Positions 43,383 through 53,800 are shown, counted from the stretch's first letter. The stretch is DNA of 64,000 nt from Paenibacillus sp. FSL R10-2734 (GCF_037963865.1 NZ_CP150170.1:1612001-1676000), one strand, 5' to 3'. Program-made: numbers and translations. Notes: generated by a model from the letters alone, not told the origin.

Positions 43383-44984
43383 ATGAACAAACTACGAGGC
43401 AAAAGCATGTCTATTCTGCTTACGTCAGTACTGAGCTTGACTCTGCTGGCGGGCTGTGGGGGAAATTCCAATTCTGCGAACAAGGAGAATGCAGCAGTAA
43501 AAGAGAGCAACAACGGGGGGAATACAGCCAAGAGTACCAACGTTGGGACAGAGGAGAAAACGGGCCTGGATACATCTAAGAAGGTTGAACTGCAATTCTA
43601 TATGCTGGGCGATGCCCCTAAGGATCTTTCGAGCATTGAAGCGGAAATTAACAAGATGGCTGAAGAGGATCTGAATGCTACCGTTAAATTCAACTATACA
43701 ACTTGGACAGATTGGGATCAGAAGTACAAATTGCTGCTGTCCTCTGGTCAATCGATTGATTTGATCTTTACTGCGGACTGGACACAGTATCAAGCTTACG
43801 CTAAAAAAGGAGCTTTTTTGGCTATCGATGATCTGCTGCCGACGGCTGCCCCAACGCTCCAGCAATTTGTACCGCAGGATATGTGGGAGGCAGTTAAGAT
43901 TAATGGTAAGATTTACACCGTACCCGCGACTTATAAGGAATATGTAACGAATGGTTTTGTATGGCGTGAGGATCTGCGCAAGAAATACAATCTGCCTCAG
44001 CCGACAGATTTGGCCAGTTATGAAGCTTATATGGAAGGGATAAAGAAGAATGAACCGAAGATGTTGCCGTTATCTCTTAACAGTAATGTGAGAGAGAATC
44101 TGCATGATGCCTACACTTCACTTAACGCGATGGTCGGAGGCCCGTTGCCTTATGGTATCGGAATCAAATACAGTGATCCTTCGAAAGCTTATCAATATTG
44201 GGGCTCGGATGAACATAAAGAAGAACTGCTGACCATGAGACGCTGGCAGGAAAAAGGCTTAATCTCTAAAAATGTATTGAACGTGAAGGACACTATTCAG
44301 GATCCGCTTATTGTGGGTAAAGCGGCAACTATCTTCGCAGATAACCCGACTCGCTTTAACGATACTCTGATGAAATTGAAAGCTGCACATCCGGATTGGG
44401 AGCTGGGTTACTATCCTTATGGTAAAATGATTGGTTACGCCACTCCGGTTCATCCCATTCATAATGGGTTTTCCATTCCTAAGAACAGCAAAAACCCGGA
44501 ACGTGCATTAGCATTCTATGAGAAGATGGTTATGGATAAACGTTATAATCAGTTGACGCAATACGGTGTTGAAGGAAAAAATTATAAGGTTGATGCAGAC
44601 GGTTATTATGAGCTTATTGGAGACGCTTCTAAGAACGGTTTCACTCGTGAAGGGATGAATGGCTGGGCATGGCGGAACCCGGAATTTATGATATTCGACA
44701 AATCCTATGATGGCGTCAAAGAGATTTTCGCTGAGCTTGATAAGATTCAGAAGCCGGATATCTTCACAGGATTTGCAGAAGATTACACCTCTTATCAGGC
44801 TGAAAAAGCGGCGCTGGAGCAGGTAGAGAAACAATACCTGTATCCACTGCAAGCTGGATTGGTAGAGGATGTTGATGCGGGTATAGTCACCTTTATGGAG
44901 AAGGCTAAGCAGGCTGGCCTTGAGAAAATCCAAACGGAATATATCAAGCAATGGAATGCTTACGTACAGGAGAAAGGTCTGTAA
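43383..44984 (+). CDS. LplA-type substrate-binding lipoprotein (transporter 2)
   Basis: A 533-residue lipoprotein with lipobox LLAGC near residue 25 and an Asn/Ser/Lys-rich linker, followed by an extracellular solute-binding domain of the long type (SIDLIFTADWTQYQAYAKKG near residue 120; NGFVWREDLRKKYN near 190). GGGAGGATTCAG precedes the ATG. Unlike the first transporter, the binding protein is last in the operon, just ahead of a terminator. Confidence 0.92.
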   Translation: MNKLRGKSMSILLTSVLSLTLLAGCGGNSNSANKENAAVKESNNGGNTAKSTNVGTEEKTGLDTSKKVELQFYMLGDAPKDLSSIEAEINKMAEEDLNATVKFNYTTWTDWDQKYKLLLSSGQSIDLIFTADWTQYQAYAKKGAFLAIDDLLPTAAPTLQQFVPQDMWEAVKINGKIYTVPATYKEYVTNGFVWREDLRKKYNLPQPTDLASYEAYMEGIKKNEPKMLPLSLNSNVRENLHDAYTSLNAMVGGPLPYGIGIKYSDPSKAYQYWGSDEHKEELLTMRRWQEKGLISKNVLNVKDTIQDPLIVGKAATIFADNPTRFNDTLMKLKAAHPDWELGYYPYGKMIGYATPVHPIHNGFSIPKNSKNPERALAFYEKMVMDKRYNQLTQYGVEGKNYKVDADGYYELIGDASKNGFTREGMNGWAWRNPEFMIFDKSYDGVKEIFAELDKIQKPDIFTGFAEDYTSYQAEKAALEQVEKQYLYPLQAGLVEDVDAGIVTFMEKAKQAGLEKIQTEYIKQWNAYVQEKGL

Positions 44985-44998
44985 TAAAGAAGAGCAAG

Positions 44999-45041
44999 GG
45001 ATGTTCCTTAAGCCGTAAAGGCGGGGGAACATCCTTTTTTA
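44999..45041 (+). terminator. terminator of transporter 2 operon
   Basis: GGATGTTCC (44999-45007) pairs with GGAACATCC (45026-45034), followed by six T. Confidence 0.85.
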
Positions 45042-45047
45042 TTTCTA

Positions 45048-45929
45048 CTACGAGAAGCGTTGGCGGAATTCCCGCGGAGTGGTTCCCTCTATGCGTACGA
45101 AGCTGGAGCTGAAGTAAGGTGCCTGATTGAAGCCGACCTCCTCGGCAATCCGAGCAATCGTGTAACTGGTCTGCATTAGCAACAGTTTACTCTGCTGAAT
45201 CCGGTAGTGCAGCAGGTAATCCATTGGTGCACAGCCGTACTCCTTTTTCATGCAGCGAGCGATATATACAGGGTGAAAGTTCAGACTCTCCCCAAGCTGC
45301 TTTGCTGTGATGTGCTCACGGAAATGATTGCGCAGATAGGATGCAGCTTGCTCTGCACATATTTTGGAAGGAGAGGGGCGTGCATGGTTCAGGGAAGCGG
45401 ATAGCTGCTGAAGAACCTCTTGGAATAGCAACTGCTGCTGAAATGGAGTATCACTCAAATGGGAATTAGGCACTAATTGATTCAGCTGCGAGAGCAGTTC
45501 TTCCATCTTGGACGGTTGTAGCAGAGTGGTATATTGGGGCAGCTGTAAGGTGAAAGTTCGTATATTAAATTCGTCAGAATGAAGAGGGTGCTCTGCTCTT
45601 CCGTTTTCTGCCTCTGGTGAAGTAGCCGTAGCCTCAGAGATATTCCAATCACCTACGGTCTGAAAATGCAGCCAATAATAAGAGGTGAGTTCCTTACAGC
45701 TGTCCGTACTAAAATGATGGCTATCTGGACGAAGAAGCAGTGCCTGACCTGCCCGTACCTGAAAGCTGAGACCTCCTTCACTCATATATAGGCAGCCCTG
45801 CTTGACTACAAGTAAATCGAACACCCTGATATTGTGGCGACTCATATGGTAATGACCTGGTGAGAAGGTGTGCAATCCACTAACGATATAGTAGAGCATT
45901 GGCGGGACTGTGAATTTTAAAATATTCAT
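45048..45929 (-). CDS. AraC family transcriptional regulator
   Basis: A 293-residue regulator: an N-terminal cupin-like ligand domain (about 10-120, with FSPGHYHMSRHNIRVFDLL and the RAGQALLLRPDSHH segment) and a C-terminal AraC double helix-turn-helix (AKQLGESLNFHPVYIARCM, IARIAEEVGFNQAPYFSSSF). AAAGGAG lies six bases before the ATG. It converges on transporter 2 and is divergent from the MATE pump gene, either of which could be its target. Cupin-AraC proteins of this kind usually sense sugars. Confidence 0.9.
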   Translation of the reverse strand: MNILKFTVPPMLYYIVSGLHTFSPGHYHMSRHNIRVFDLLVVKQGCLYMSEGGLSFQVRAGQALLLRPDSHHFSTDSCKELTSYYWLHFQTVGDWNISEATATSPEAENGRAEHPLHSDEFNIRTFTLQLPQYTTLLQPSKMEELLSQLNQLVPNSHLSDTPFQQQLLFQEVLQQLSASLNHARPSPSKICAEQAASYLRNHFREHITAKQLGESLNFHPVYIARCMKKEYGCAPMDYLLHYRIQQSKLLLMQTSYTIARIAEEVGFNQAPYFSSSFVRIEGTTPREFRQRFS

Positions 45930-46090
45930 GAGGTACTCCTTTTTATTGAGGTTGGAATAATGAAATTATTGGTTTGAAATCTGTACCATCATCAAAAGTA
46001 TATCATCTATAATTTAGTCTGACCTAAAGAAATTGGAGGCTGTTTCTCAGGTCCAGTATGTATGTTTGCTTTAAGAGGAGGGTTTGTTTA

Positions 46091-47488
46091 GTGAAAAAAG
46101 AAAGACAGGGCTTTGGACTATGGGTATTGGCTTGGCCTATATTTATAGAGGTGTTTCTTCAGACCCTGCTAGGTACGGTGGATACGCTCATGGTTAGCCG
46201 TATTTCTGACGATGCAGTCGCCGTAGTCGGCATTTCCAATCAATTGTTTGGTGCATTGACCACACTCTTTACCACTTTTGCGGGCGGAGCGGGTATCTTG
46301 ATCGCGCAAAGAATGGGTTCAAAACGTTTCGGCGAGGCGCGTACGATCGCTATTATGGGCGTATCGGTCAGTCTCATCCTTGGTATTGTCGTAAGTATCA
46401 TCCTATTCTTCTATGCGGGTCCAATAGCGGGGATGCTTAATATATCGCCTGAGCTACTATCACTGTCCAATGTCTATATTTCGTATGTCGGCGGCGGTCT
46501 GTTTTTGGTAGGGATGATTGCTTCCCTAGGCACAGCGATCCGTAATACAGGGAACACCAGAGGACCGATGTACACAGGGATCATTATTAATGTCATCCAT
46601 ATTATTCTGAACTATATTTTTATATTCGGGGTGTTCGGTCTGCCACAGCTAGGGCTTGCGGGAATTGCGATCTCAAGTATTATCAGTAGACTGGTCGGAG
46701 TGATCATGCTGTATACCATGTTTAGACAGTCTTTCGAGATTAAGATTAGACTTAGAGATTTCCGTATATTCAACGGCAAGCTGTTCAAGGAAATTATAAA
46801 GATTGCTTGGCCTCTAGGAATTAATTCTTCCTGCTGGGTGTTCTCTCAGTTAATTGTCTATTCCTTTCTAGCCGCACTGGGGGCTGAAGCGTTAGCCGCA
46901 CGGACTTATCTCAATACCTTAGAGTCCTTTTGCTTCACGTTAGGTTATGCAATCGCTCTGGCTGGACAGATACAGATCGCGCATTTGTTCGGGGCAGGCA
47001 AATTGAAAGAGGCTTATCGTAGTGCATATCGCACGCTGTATATCGGTTTGGCCATTGTATCAGCAAACATGCTACTGCTATTTCTTTTCGGCAGGAACCT
47101 GTTAGGCTATTTCACTTCCGACCCACGGATTATTGCTATTGGGATTTCCCTGTTGGCTCTAAATCTCCTACTACAACCTTGCAAAATGCTGAACATGGCC
47201 ATGGGTAATGCGCTGAACGCCATCGGCGATACCCGCTATACGATGTATACTTCTATCGTGTCTATGTCCATTATTGGAGTGGGTTGCTCCTATTGGTTTG
47301 GAATCAGCTTAGGCTGGGGGCTTATTGGTATCTACTGCTGTATGATTGCTGATGAATTTGTGAGAGACATACTTGTTCTTATGCGTTGGAGAGGGAGAAA
47401 AGTTCTCCGTCAGGCGGATATCGGTTTGAGTAAAGAGAATGCCTCGCTACATGGAGCCGGGAAAAGAAGCGCTTCGTTAACTACATAA
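46091..47488 (+). CDS. MATE family efflux transporter
   Basis: A 465-residue membrane protein with twelve predicted hydrophobic segments in two MatE halves; PIFIEVFLQTLLGTVDTLMVSR at the N-terminus and the matching WPLGINSSCWVFSQLIVYSFLA opening of the second half are characteristic. It would export cationic drugs or metabolites with Na+ or H+ exchange. The GTG at 46091 is chosen for its AGGAGGG at eight bases; the ATG at 46058 would place 11 odd residues ahead. It is divergent from the AraC regulator. Confidence 0.88.
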   Translation: MKKERQGFGLWVLAWPIFIEVFLQTLLGTVDTLMVSRISDDAVAVVGISNQLFGALTTLFTTFAGGAGILIAQRMGSKRFGEARTIAIMGVSVSLILGIVVSIILFFYAGPIAGMLNISPELLSLSNVYISYVGGGLFLVGMIASLGTAIRNTGNTRGPMYTGIIINVIHIILNYIFIFGVFGLPQLGLAGIAISSIISRLVGVIMLYTMFRQSFEIKIRLRDFRIFNGKLFKEIIKIAWPLGINSSCWVFSQLIVYSFLAALGAEALAARTYLNTLESFCFTLGYAIALAGQIQIAHLFGAGKLKEAYRSAYRTLYIGLAIVSANMLLLFLFGRNLLGYFTSDPRIIAIGISLLALNLLLQPCKMLNMAMGNALNAIGDTRYTMYTSIVSMSIIGVGCSYWFGISLGWGLIGIYCCMIADEFVRDILVLMRWRGRKVLRQADIGLSKENASLHGAGKRSASLTT

Positions 47489-47600
47489 GCGAGACGCTAT
47501 AAGCCCACCCTGGTGGGCAATGGAGTTCTTTTAGAGTGGACGTTGTTTGTTGAGTAGCATTTTGTTGCGGCAGCGTAGTGTGTTTGCTGAAAGGCGACGT

Positions 47601-47812
47601 GCTTTCGGACTCAGATGCAGCTATTTGCCGATTAAGAGCCTTTTTTGAATAGTTTCGGACAGGAGAGGCGTTATTCCTCGAAAAATTGCCCAAAATGATG
47701 TCATTTTGCGCCGATAGTGTCTCTGGGGTCCGATAGTTGTCTAAAAGAGGCGTTTTTTCGAAAATAGCGACTCTGGAGTCCGATAGCAACTTTGAGAGCT
47801 GCAAGTAACATC
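47601..47812. repeat. palindromic intergenic repeat, copy B
   Basis: Opens GCTTTCGGACTCAGATGCAG and ends GGAGTCCGATAGC (47788) with a shared tail to 47812. It has the same four-unit plan as copy A, in reverse orientation, and is about 90 percent identical to copy C by eye. Confidence 0.75.
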
Positions 47813-47887
47813 GATCGGCTAAGTAACATTGAGCGAATTTAACCGTTTGGTTTAGTACATTATACTTTTGTTACTTCGGAACAGTAT

Positions 47888-48098
47888 GCTTTGGGACTCA
47901 GATGCAGCTATTTGCCGATTTAGAGGCTTTTTTGAATAGTTTCGGACAGGAGAGGCGTTATTCCTCGAAAAATTGCCCATAATGATGTCATTTTGCGCCG
48001 ATAGTGTCTCTGAAGTCCGATAGTTGTCCAAAAGAGGCGTTATTTCGTAAATAGCGACTCTGGAGTCCGATAGCAACTTTGAGAGCTGCAAGTAACAT
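47888..48098. repeat. palindromic intergenic repeat, copy C
   Basis: Direct repeat of copy B at 287-base spacing, including the tail AACTTTGAGAGCTGCAAGTA. The reading frame open across copies B and C has no ribosome binding site. Confidence 0.75.
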
Positions 48099-48099
48099 C

Positions 48100-48171
48100 A
48101 AGCACCCCAAGCACCCCAAGCACCCCAAGCACCCCAAGCACCCCAAGCACCCCAAGCACCCCAAGCACCCT
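48100..48171. repeat. 9-bp tandem repeat AAGCACCCC, eight copies
   Basis: Seven exact copies and one with a final base change, continuing into degenerate AAGCATCAC. It directly abuts palindromic copy C. Confidence 0.92.
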
Positions 48172-48262
48172 AAGCATCACAGAGCACTCCAAGCACCAAG
48201 CACCAATCCCCACCTGATGCGCAATCTCCCACCGAGCTGTGGGTGTTGGGTGATTTTTTTGA

Positions 48263-48312
48263 GAGAGGCTACCTCATTAGTAAATTATTACTTAGGGGTT
48301 AGCCTCTTTTTT
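48263..48312 (+). terminator. intrinsic terminator in the repeat-rich spacer
   Basis: GAGAGGCTACC and GGTTAGCCTCT form the outer stem, with TTAGTAA/TTACTTA inside, followed by six T. It is well placed to stop read-through from the MATE gene side. Confidence 0.7.
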
Positions 48313-48455
48313 GTGCGAGTATAAAGTTTGATTTTGCTGGTTCTGAAATTTGGTTATTCATTCATATAGAGTTTGATTCTATAATAAAAATGAGTTAGCC
48401 TTTAGAGCATGGGTAGCTATTTCAATAATACATACTACTGAAGGGTTTGAGGAAA

Positions 48456-49169
48456 ATGCCGTTAAAATGGAGAGGCTTGTCGATCCTAGCACTGCTCTTA
48501 ATGATGATACTAATATCGGGATGCTCTAATGGTACGGTTCACGTCACGGTGAATAAGAATCAAAGCGTAGATCTGGCAATGAATGTGAAATTGGATTCCC
48601 GAACAGAAGCATTGATCAGCGATAAAATGGAGAAAAGCCTAACAGATAAACTGAAGGCTGAAGGGATTCAACTAGAAAAAAGACAAGAAGGAAAATCTAC
48701 AGTCTATCAAATCCAGAAAAGTTACGCTTCATTTGGGGATATACGTTCAACCTCTATGGGGCTGGATATTGTGGATCTACAGCTGAATACCAAAGAGAAT
48801 TGGTTATATACCACATATGATGTTGAGGCGCAGCCTCAATTTAATAGTTATATGGACACCATCATGGATAATATGGGGACGCTGAGTATATCGAAGCCGA
48901 TTATTCGGGCGGTGCTGAAGAACTTAGCATTTGATTTTAAACTAACGTTGCCCATAGATTTAATTGGTGATAATAATGCAGTTGTTGATGAAGGCAGAAC
49001 AGTTACCTGGAATGTTACACTAGGGGATACAGAGCCGATCAAAATGCAGGTCTATGTGCCGAATGTATGGAATGTAGTGATCGTGTTAATCATCCTAGTG
49101 GTGGTTATAATTACTATGATTTTATTGTTCGTCAGAAAAAGAAAACACCGCAAAGTAAAACGTGCTTAA
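48456..49169 (+). CDS. LppM-like lipoprotein with C-terminal membrane anchor
   Basis: A 237-residue lipoprotein: signal with lipobox LISGC (about residue 23), a beta-rich extracellular domain opening TVHVTVNKNQSVDLAMNVKLD that resembles the DUF3153/LppM-type domain, a second lobe (PIDLIGDNNAVVDEGRTVTWNVTLGDTEPI), then a C-terminal transmembrane helix (about 205-226) and a very basic tail. Function is unknown. The ATG at 48456 is preferred over the TTG at 48447; ribosome binding spacing does not settle it. Confidence 0.72.
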   Translation: MPLKWRGLSILALLLMMILISGCSNGTVHVTVNKNQSVDLAMNVKLDSRTEALISDKMEKSLTDKLKAEGIQLEKRQEGKSTVYQIQKSYASFGDIRSTSMGLDIVDLQLNTKENWLYTTYDVEAQPQFNSYMDTIMDNMGTLSISKPIIRAVLKNLAFDFKLTLPIDLIGDNNAVVDEGRTVTWNVTLGDTEPIKMQVYVPNVWNVVIVLIILVVVIITMILLFVRKRKHRKVKRA

Positions 49170-49250
49170 GTGTGTTCGGAAAATGGAATGGAAGTGCCGG
49201 GAAGCGAGGATGCTGTACCGGCTTTCTTTACTTTATAGCGGGAGTAGAGT

Positions 49251-49273
49251 TATAATTAGTACCAAGTACTAAT
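49251..49273 (+). promoter_or_regulatory. FapR operator overlapping a -10 element
   Basis: ATTAGTAC-CAA-GTACTAAT (49255-49273) is a perfect inverted repeat that closely matches the Bacillus FapR operator form TTAGTACCTnnTACTAA. A TATAAT at 49251-49256 overlaps it, so FapR binding would block initiation and malonyl-CoA would relieve it. Confidence 0.82.
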
Positions 49274-49302
49274 ATTAGATACTGAATGAAGAGGTGATTG
49301 GA

Positions 49303-50313
49303 ATGACAGGTGCAAAAATTACAGCTATCGGAACTTATGTCCCGGCAAAAAGACTGACGAATGCTGATCTAGAGCAGATGGTGGATACTAATAATGAGTG
49401 GATTGTTCAGCGGACCGGAATTCATGAACGCAGAATTAGTCGACAGGATGAATACACAAGTGATTTATGTGTAGCCGCAGTGCAAGATTTAATGAAACGT
49501 TATGGAAAAAGCGTTCAGGATGTGGATATGGTTCTAGTAGCTACTAGTACACCTGATTTCTCATTTCCCTCTGTAGCTTCTTTGATTCAAGATCGCTTAA
49601 ATATTCCGCAGACAGCTGGAGCTATGGATTTGAGTGCGGCGTGTGCGGGTTTTGTATATGCACTACATACGGCTCATAGCTATGTTGCTTCAGGAATGCA
49701 TCGTAAGGTTCTAGTAATTGGTGCAGATACAATTTCCAAGATTACAGATTACACTGATCGTAGTACCTGTATCCTTTTTGGTGATGGAGCCGGAGCAGTG
49801 CTTGTGGAGATTGATGAGCAATCGACGGGGTTTTTGGGCTTTCATCTAGCTAGCGATGGCGGTGGGGCACATCATGTGTATCGCACAGGTCTAGCTCATA
49901 CTGTAAACAATATTGAATTAGTAGATACTCAGATGCTGGTGCAGAATGGGCGCGAGGTGTTTCGCTGGGCAGTCAGAACCGTTCCTCATGGTGTGCAGCA
50001 GCTGCTTGAACAAGCGAAAGTGAGTTTAGATCAAGTGGACTGGTTTATTCCGCACAGCGCGAATATGCGGATGATTGAGCCGATTTGCGAGCGGTTGAAC
50101 TATCCGATGGAGCGAGTGCTGCATAGTCTTGTGAATTTTGGCAACACTTCTGCTGCCACGATTCCCTTAGCACTTGATTTGGGGATTCGGGAGGGCAAAG
50201 TACAGAATGGGCAAAAGATTCTGATGTATGGCTTTGGTGCGGGATTGACACAGGCGGGTCAACTAGTAGAGCTGAACTTGGATGAACGGGTAGGAGAGCC
50301 AACTTTATTGTGA
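49303..50313 (+). CDS. fabH: 3-oxoacyl-ACP synthase III (FabH)
   Basis: A 336-residue condensing enzyme that starts fatty acid chains by joining an acyl-CoA to malonyl-ACP. The catalytic triad is visible: Cys in DLSAACAGFVYAL, His in WFIPHSANMRMIE and Asn in VNFGNTSAATIPLAL. NEWIVQRTGI near residue 30 and a GFGAGLTQAG end are typical. The ATG at 49303 has AAGAGGTGA upstream; the GTG at 49294 lies inside that site. It stands alone behind a FapR operator, like fabHB of B. subtilis. Confidence 0.94.
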   Translation: MTGAKITAIGTYVPAKRLTNADLEQMVDTNNEWIVQRTGIHERRISRQDEYTSDLCVAAVQDLMKRYGKSVQDVDMVLVATSTPDFSFPSVASLIQDRLNIPQTAGAMDLSAACAGFVYALHTAHSYVASGMHRKVLVIGADTISKITDYTDRSTCILFGDGAGAVLVEIDEQSTGFLGFHLASDGGGAHHVYRTGLAHTVNNIELVDTQMLVQNGREVFRWAVRTVPHGVQQLLEQAKVSLDQVDWFIPHSANMRMIEPICERLNYPMERVLHSLVNFGNTSAATIPLALDLGIREGKVQNGQKILMYGFGAGLTQAGQLVELNLDERVGEPTLL

Positions 50314-50351
50314 GTTGTTCAAGTAAACATAAATAATAAAAGATAGTTAAG

Positions 50352-50398
50352 CTGCGACCGTTTCTCGGTATTTTTCCGAGGAATGGTCGTTTTTTTTC
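50352..50398 (+). terminator. terminator of fabH
   Basis: CGACCGTTTCTCGG pairs with CCGAGGAATGGTCG across a TATTTTT loop, followed by eight T. Confidence 0.88.
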
Positions 50399-50425
50399 AT
50401 TACTAGAAGTATTTTTAGGCAGATA

Positions 50426-50513
50426 TTATGCATATGTTAGGATGCTGTTATGCATGTATTAGGATGCTGTTATGCATGTATTAGGATGCTGTTATGCATG
50501 TATTAGGATGGTA
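50426..50513. repeat. 22-bp tandem repeat, four copies
   Basis: Units TTATGCATGTATTAGGATGCTG start at 50426 (variant), 50448, 50470 and 50492 (variant end). The rest of the 50399-50815 spacer shows no gene; only the GGGAGAG ribosome binding site near its end is clear. Confidence 0.88.
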
Positions 50514-50815
50514 TTGTGCAGATGTTTCGCATCTGTTAGGCATCTTTTGGGATTGAGTTAGGCGTTTTGACCCAGACCACTATCTTTGGATGCATCTTTT
50601 AAATTTTACAGATATTTAATGCTAGGCAAATAATCCATACCTACAATAAACACAACAGACGCCGTTCTACCACAAAACAGGATGGGGGTACTTTGATTTG
50701 TATGAAGAAGGGAGGGACTATCGAATATACCCGATGTAAGAGGATCTATCTTTTCTGTCGCCACAGAGTTCTAATGTTATTCAAAACTATAAAATAATGT
50801 TTGGGAGAGATGATT

Positions 50816-53800
50816 TTGTTCAGAAAAGGTAGGAAATTTGTTGCATTATTACTGGCACTCACAGTAGTTTGTTCCACGATGCCAAATATCACCCCTGTGT
50901 TTGCAGCTGATGAATCCGTGGTTCTATCTGTAGATAAACCAACGACTTCTGTACCAACCGGTCGATATGAAGAAGCACAGACGATCCAACTCACTACTGC
51001 AACGCAGAATGCTGACATTTACTATACACTCGACGGTACGCTTCCGGATGTTAATAGTTTGAAGTATAGCGGACCGATCTCCATTTCCAAAACAACGAAT
51101 TTATCTGCAATTGCAATCAAAGATGGTGTGGCTAGTAAAGGTGTAACCTTCTCTTATATTATCAAGACCAAAGAAAAGCCATTGCTCCAGTTCGTAGCGA
51201 TGTCTGACGTACATGTAGGCTCACATGCTTCAGCAGATGCACGCTATACCCAGTTCTTTGATACCATAGGGTCGATTTTCCCGAACCCGGATGCGATTCT
51301 CGTCGTTGGCGATATGATTAATGATAATGGTAACGATAAGCCCAATGATCACGTGATGGTTCGAGAAATTTTCCAAGAGAATATAGCTAGAAAGCAGTGG
51401 AACAACACACAGATCCGGATGGCTATAGGCAACCATGATTCCACAGTTGCGAAAGTAAACGAACATTATCCTGTGGATTGGTTCACGAGCCAACCGAATG
51501 GCTATTATGAATCTGAAATCGGTGGTTATCATTTCTTATTCTTAAATGGAAATAACTACAATTCAGATACAGGCCAGCGTAATTGGTTAAAAGGTAGACT
51601 TGCAGAGCTCACGGCTGATCCGAAGAATCGGAATACACCTATCTTCGTGAATGTACACCAGCCTATATCGAATACGGTAATGGATGGGCAACAGGCATCG
51701 AATCCTAATCTCTATACAGATCTCAAAGACTATCCACAAGTGATCACACTTTCAGGACATTCCCACCTGAATATTAACGATGATCGCTCCATCTACCAGA
51801 AGGATTTTACTTCAGTCAACCTCGGCTCCATGTCTTATATTGAATCTGATCGCGGTTATTCCCAAGTGACGAAGAAGGGACTTGAGGGACGTTTTGAATT
51901 TCCTGTCAGTCAGGCCGACTTCATTGAGGTGTACGCTGATCGGGTTGAAGTGGATCGAATTGCATTTAATGCGGATCCCGGAGATATCTACACAGAAGGA
52001 CAATGGACGGCTAGTCCCCAACCTCCATTCAACAGCGCGGGAACAGTCGCTGGAGACAAGTGGGTCATTCAGCTACAAGGCTCGACGAATGAGGTGATTA
52101 AGAGCAATTTCAGATACACGACGGCCAACCGTAATAAGGTTGCTCCTGTATTCAATAGCGAACTCAATATAACGAATCAAGGTACGGTACCTTTACTTTC
52201 CTTTAAGCAAGCGAAAGATGATCAATCCATGCATCATTATGAAATCAATGTCATCGATAAAAGGTCTGGAGTCAGCAGCAAATCCGTTAATGTATTCTCT
52301 GACTACTACTTTTCCCCGATTCCGAACGCAATGAATATTCCACTCGAAGGACTTGCGCCTCAAACTTCGTACATTGTTCAAGTGACGGCTGTTGATGCCT
52401 ACGGGAATCGCTCTGCAACCCTAGAACAATCGTTCACTGCCGGCAATACAGCACCTGAGCTGACACCAATCGATCCATCGACCATGTGGAAAGACTTAGT
52501 TGTTGATATGAAATTGGACGGAAACCTATCTGATGACGCTAAAGACGTAACTGGAATTGCAAGTTTAGCAGGCAATGTAACGTATGTTGATGGCAAATCC
52601 AAGAAAGCTGCGCTAATTGCAGCGGGCAATAGCAATTATATTGATTTGGGCAAGCGAGATGATCTGAAATTCGGTGCAGGAAGCTTCACTGTGTCTTTCT
52701 GGCATAAAGGCAATCTTTCAGGGGATCAGACCATCATTTCCAATAAAAACTGGAATAGTGGGGGTAACGTGGGTTGGTATATTGGCCCTGCATCCACAAA
52801 TGGTATGACCTTAAATATCAGTGATGGATCGAAAAGAACTGATATTGCAGCATCAAGTGTAGGAACAGAGTGGCATCTTTTTACCATTACAGCAGACAGA
52901 ACTAATAACCTAGCAAAGGTCTATGTAGATGGGATAGAGAAAGCATCGAAAAGCATCGCAACGCTTGGTACCCAAAGCGTAGATACAACCTTTAACACGC
53001 TGATTGGTGTGGATGGTAATAAAGGTAATGGAGGAGCAACTATAACCTTAGATGATCTGAAAATCTGGAAGAGATCCCTCACAGCCACGGAAACGAAGGC
53101 ATTGTCGGACTCATATAAGGACATTCAGCTCTATACCATTGAACAGCTCAGCACATTGATTAATGACGCAACATCTTACCAAGAGAATAGTAATAAAGTC
53201 ATTGGTGTATCTTACCCGAAAGACCAGTTGGACGAGCTTACCAAGCAACTTCAGATAGCCAGACAATTGACGGCGAGCAATAGCCCAACCGAAATTGATC
53301 TTGCTTATGTCGAGCTGCAATGGGTCTACCTAAAAATTCAGAAGGCAGCGATATATTCCTATATCCCTAAGAACGCGTTTACGATCGACTCCTTCAGTTC
53401 TTATGCGGACAATGAAAATGCCTATGCAGCGAGCATCCTAGATAATGACACGGCTACGATTTGGCATTCCAAATGGCAAGATCCTGTCGCTTCGTTCCCA
53501 CATTGGGTGATTATCGACATGAAAGGTAGCAAGCTCTTAACGGGTATTGGGCGCACTAGCCGCTTAAGTCAGACGGCTCTGGAATTTCCGAAGGATTTTG
53601 AGCTCTATGCCTCAGATCAGTTATCGGATTTGACCGACCCGGCGTACCTGAGTAATCCGGCGAACAAAGCGATCGGCACATTCCAGAAAACCTGGAAAGG
53701 CACGAGCTATCAAGATTTCAACGTGCTGGATAAAGCGATACAAGGTAGATATGTGAAATTTGTTGTCACGAGTACCTATAACCCAACCGCTTTATTCACC

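Noticed and set aside
47481..48091. Two similar minus-strand frames of 107 and 79 codons, and a related plus-strand frame at 36299
   Set aside because: They coincide with the palindromic repeat copies; similarity arises from the DNA repeat and no ribosome binding sites are present.
48079..48324. Open frame with Lys-His-Pro repeats
   Set aside because: It is a translation of the 9-bp array and runs into a terminator; no start signal.
50426..50513. 22-bp repeats considered as plasmid iterons or an origin
   Set aside because: No replication gene is nearby and the context is chromosomal; a simple tandem array is the better reading.
50703..50798. 31-codon frame upstream of the SLH protein
   Set aside because: No convincing ribosome binding site and odd composition; likely chance.
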